Part shown: in pieces, positions 5,738 through 5,773 of the stretch
How positions within the stretch are numbered: position 1 is the first letter of the stretch
Layout of the letters: every line of letters begins with the position of its first letter
From: Actinomycetes bacterium
GTDB lineage: Bacteria > Actinomycetota > Acidimicrobiia > Spongiisociales > UBA5794
Assembly: GCA_023336875.1 (NCBI GenBank)
Contig: JAMBLH010000008.1
Coordinates: 1 to 5,773, forward strand
Reading direction: 5' to 3'
DNA length: 5,773 nt
Translations under genes and position numbers: made by a program
Notes under the pieces: generated by a model
Databases searched by the model: none
What the model was told of the DNA's origin: nothing
What the model saw: the letters and a program-made list of their open reading frames with translations, nothing else

Positions 5738-5773
5738 ATGTACGCAGAGGCATATCAGCGAGGGCAGGTTCGG
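5738..5773 (+). CDS. Start of an unidentified gene, cut by the window end
   Basis: An ATG at 5738 opens a frame of twelve codons (MYAEAYQRGQVR) that is still open at the last base. Support comes from its position after the sucD intergenic gap and from the TAGGGT box six bases upstream. Twelve residues are too few to recognise a family. In many actinobacteria purN-purH lie somewhere downstream of sucCD, but these residues do not suggest either. The call rests on context alone and could be wrong. Confidence 0.35.
   Translation, partial: MYAEAYQRGQVR

Overview
The window is a compact stretch of bacterial chromosome with five complete genes and the first codons of a sixth. Moderately high GC, sparse Shine-Dalgarno signals, TANNNT boxes placed just before start codons, and the order pcrA/uvrD, one opposing gene, then sucC-sucD all point to an actinobacterium. 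In Mycobacterium tuberculosis the equivalent order is uvrD1 (Rv0949), Rv0950c, sucC (Rv0951), sucD (Rv0952). A deep lineage such as Acidimicrobiia would fit, but this is an inference. Both SucC and SucD look more like the E. coli type than the mycobacterial type.

Layout: bases 1-49 are seven tandem heptamers ending in GTCGT, which probably continue upstream of the window. They run straight into the promoter and start of pcrA (65-2248, + strand), a full-length UvrD/PcrA DNA helicase. Four bases after its stop lies the stop of a convergent gene (2253-3017, - strand), a FetB/UPF0014 ABC permease with no ATPase gene beside it. A 69-base divergent spacer separates fetB from a + strand cluster: a stand-alone cobalamin-binding mutase subunit (3087-3476), sucC (3501-4724) and sucD (4721-5647). 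Bases 5648-5737 hold short palindromes and a likely promoter. A further reading frame opens at 5738 and runs off the end.

How the genes work together: the small B12 protein is the kind of subunit that pairs with a separately encoded acyl-CoA mutase catalytic subunit. If that mutase is methylmalonyl-CoA mutase, its product is succinyl-CoA, the substrate of the succinyl-CoA synthetase encoded by sucCD. The cluster would then join the exit of a propionyl-CoA/methylmalonyl-CoA route to the TCA cycle, with ATP or GTP formed at the last step. pcrA and fetB are functionally unrelated neighbours.

Expression signals follow a clear division. Each of the four genes that must start its own transcript (pcrA, fetB, the B12 gene and the terminal frame) has a TANNNT box 6-8 bases before the start codon, as expected for leaderless mRNAs. 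The two internal operon genes instead carry an AGGAGG site (sucC) or a GGAG plus a 4-base ATGA overlap (sucD). I see no mobile element, CRISPR array, tRNA or rRNA. The metabolic genes are ordinary families; the less usual points are the operon pairing, the start signals, the upstream repeat and a modified CoA-binding region in SucD.
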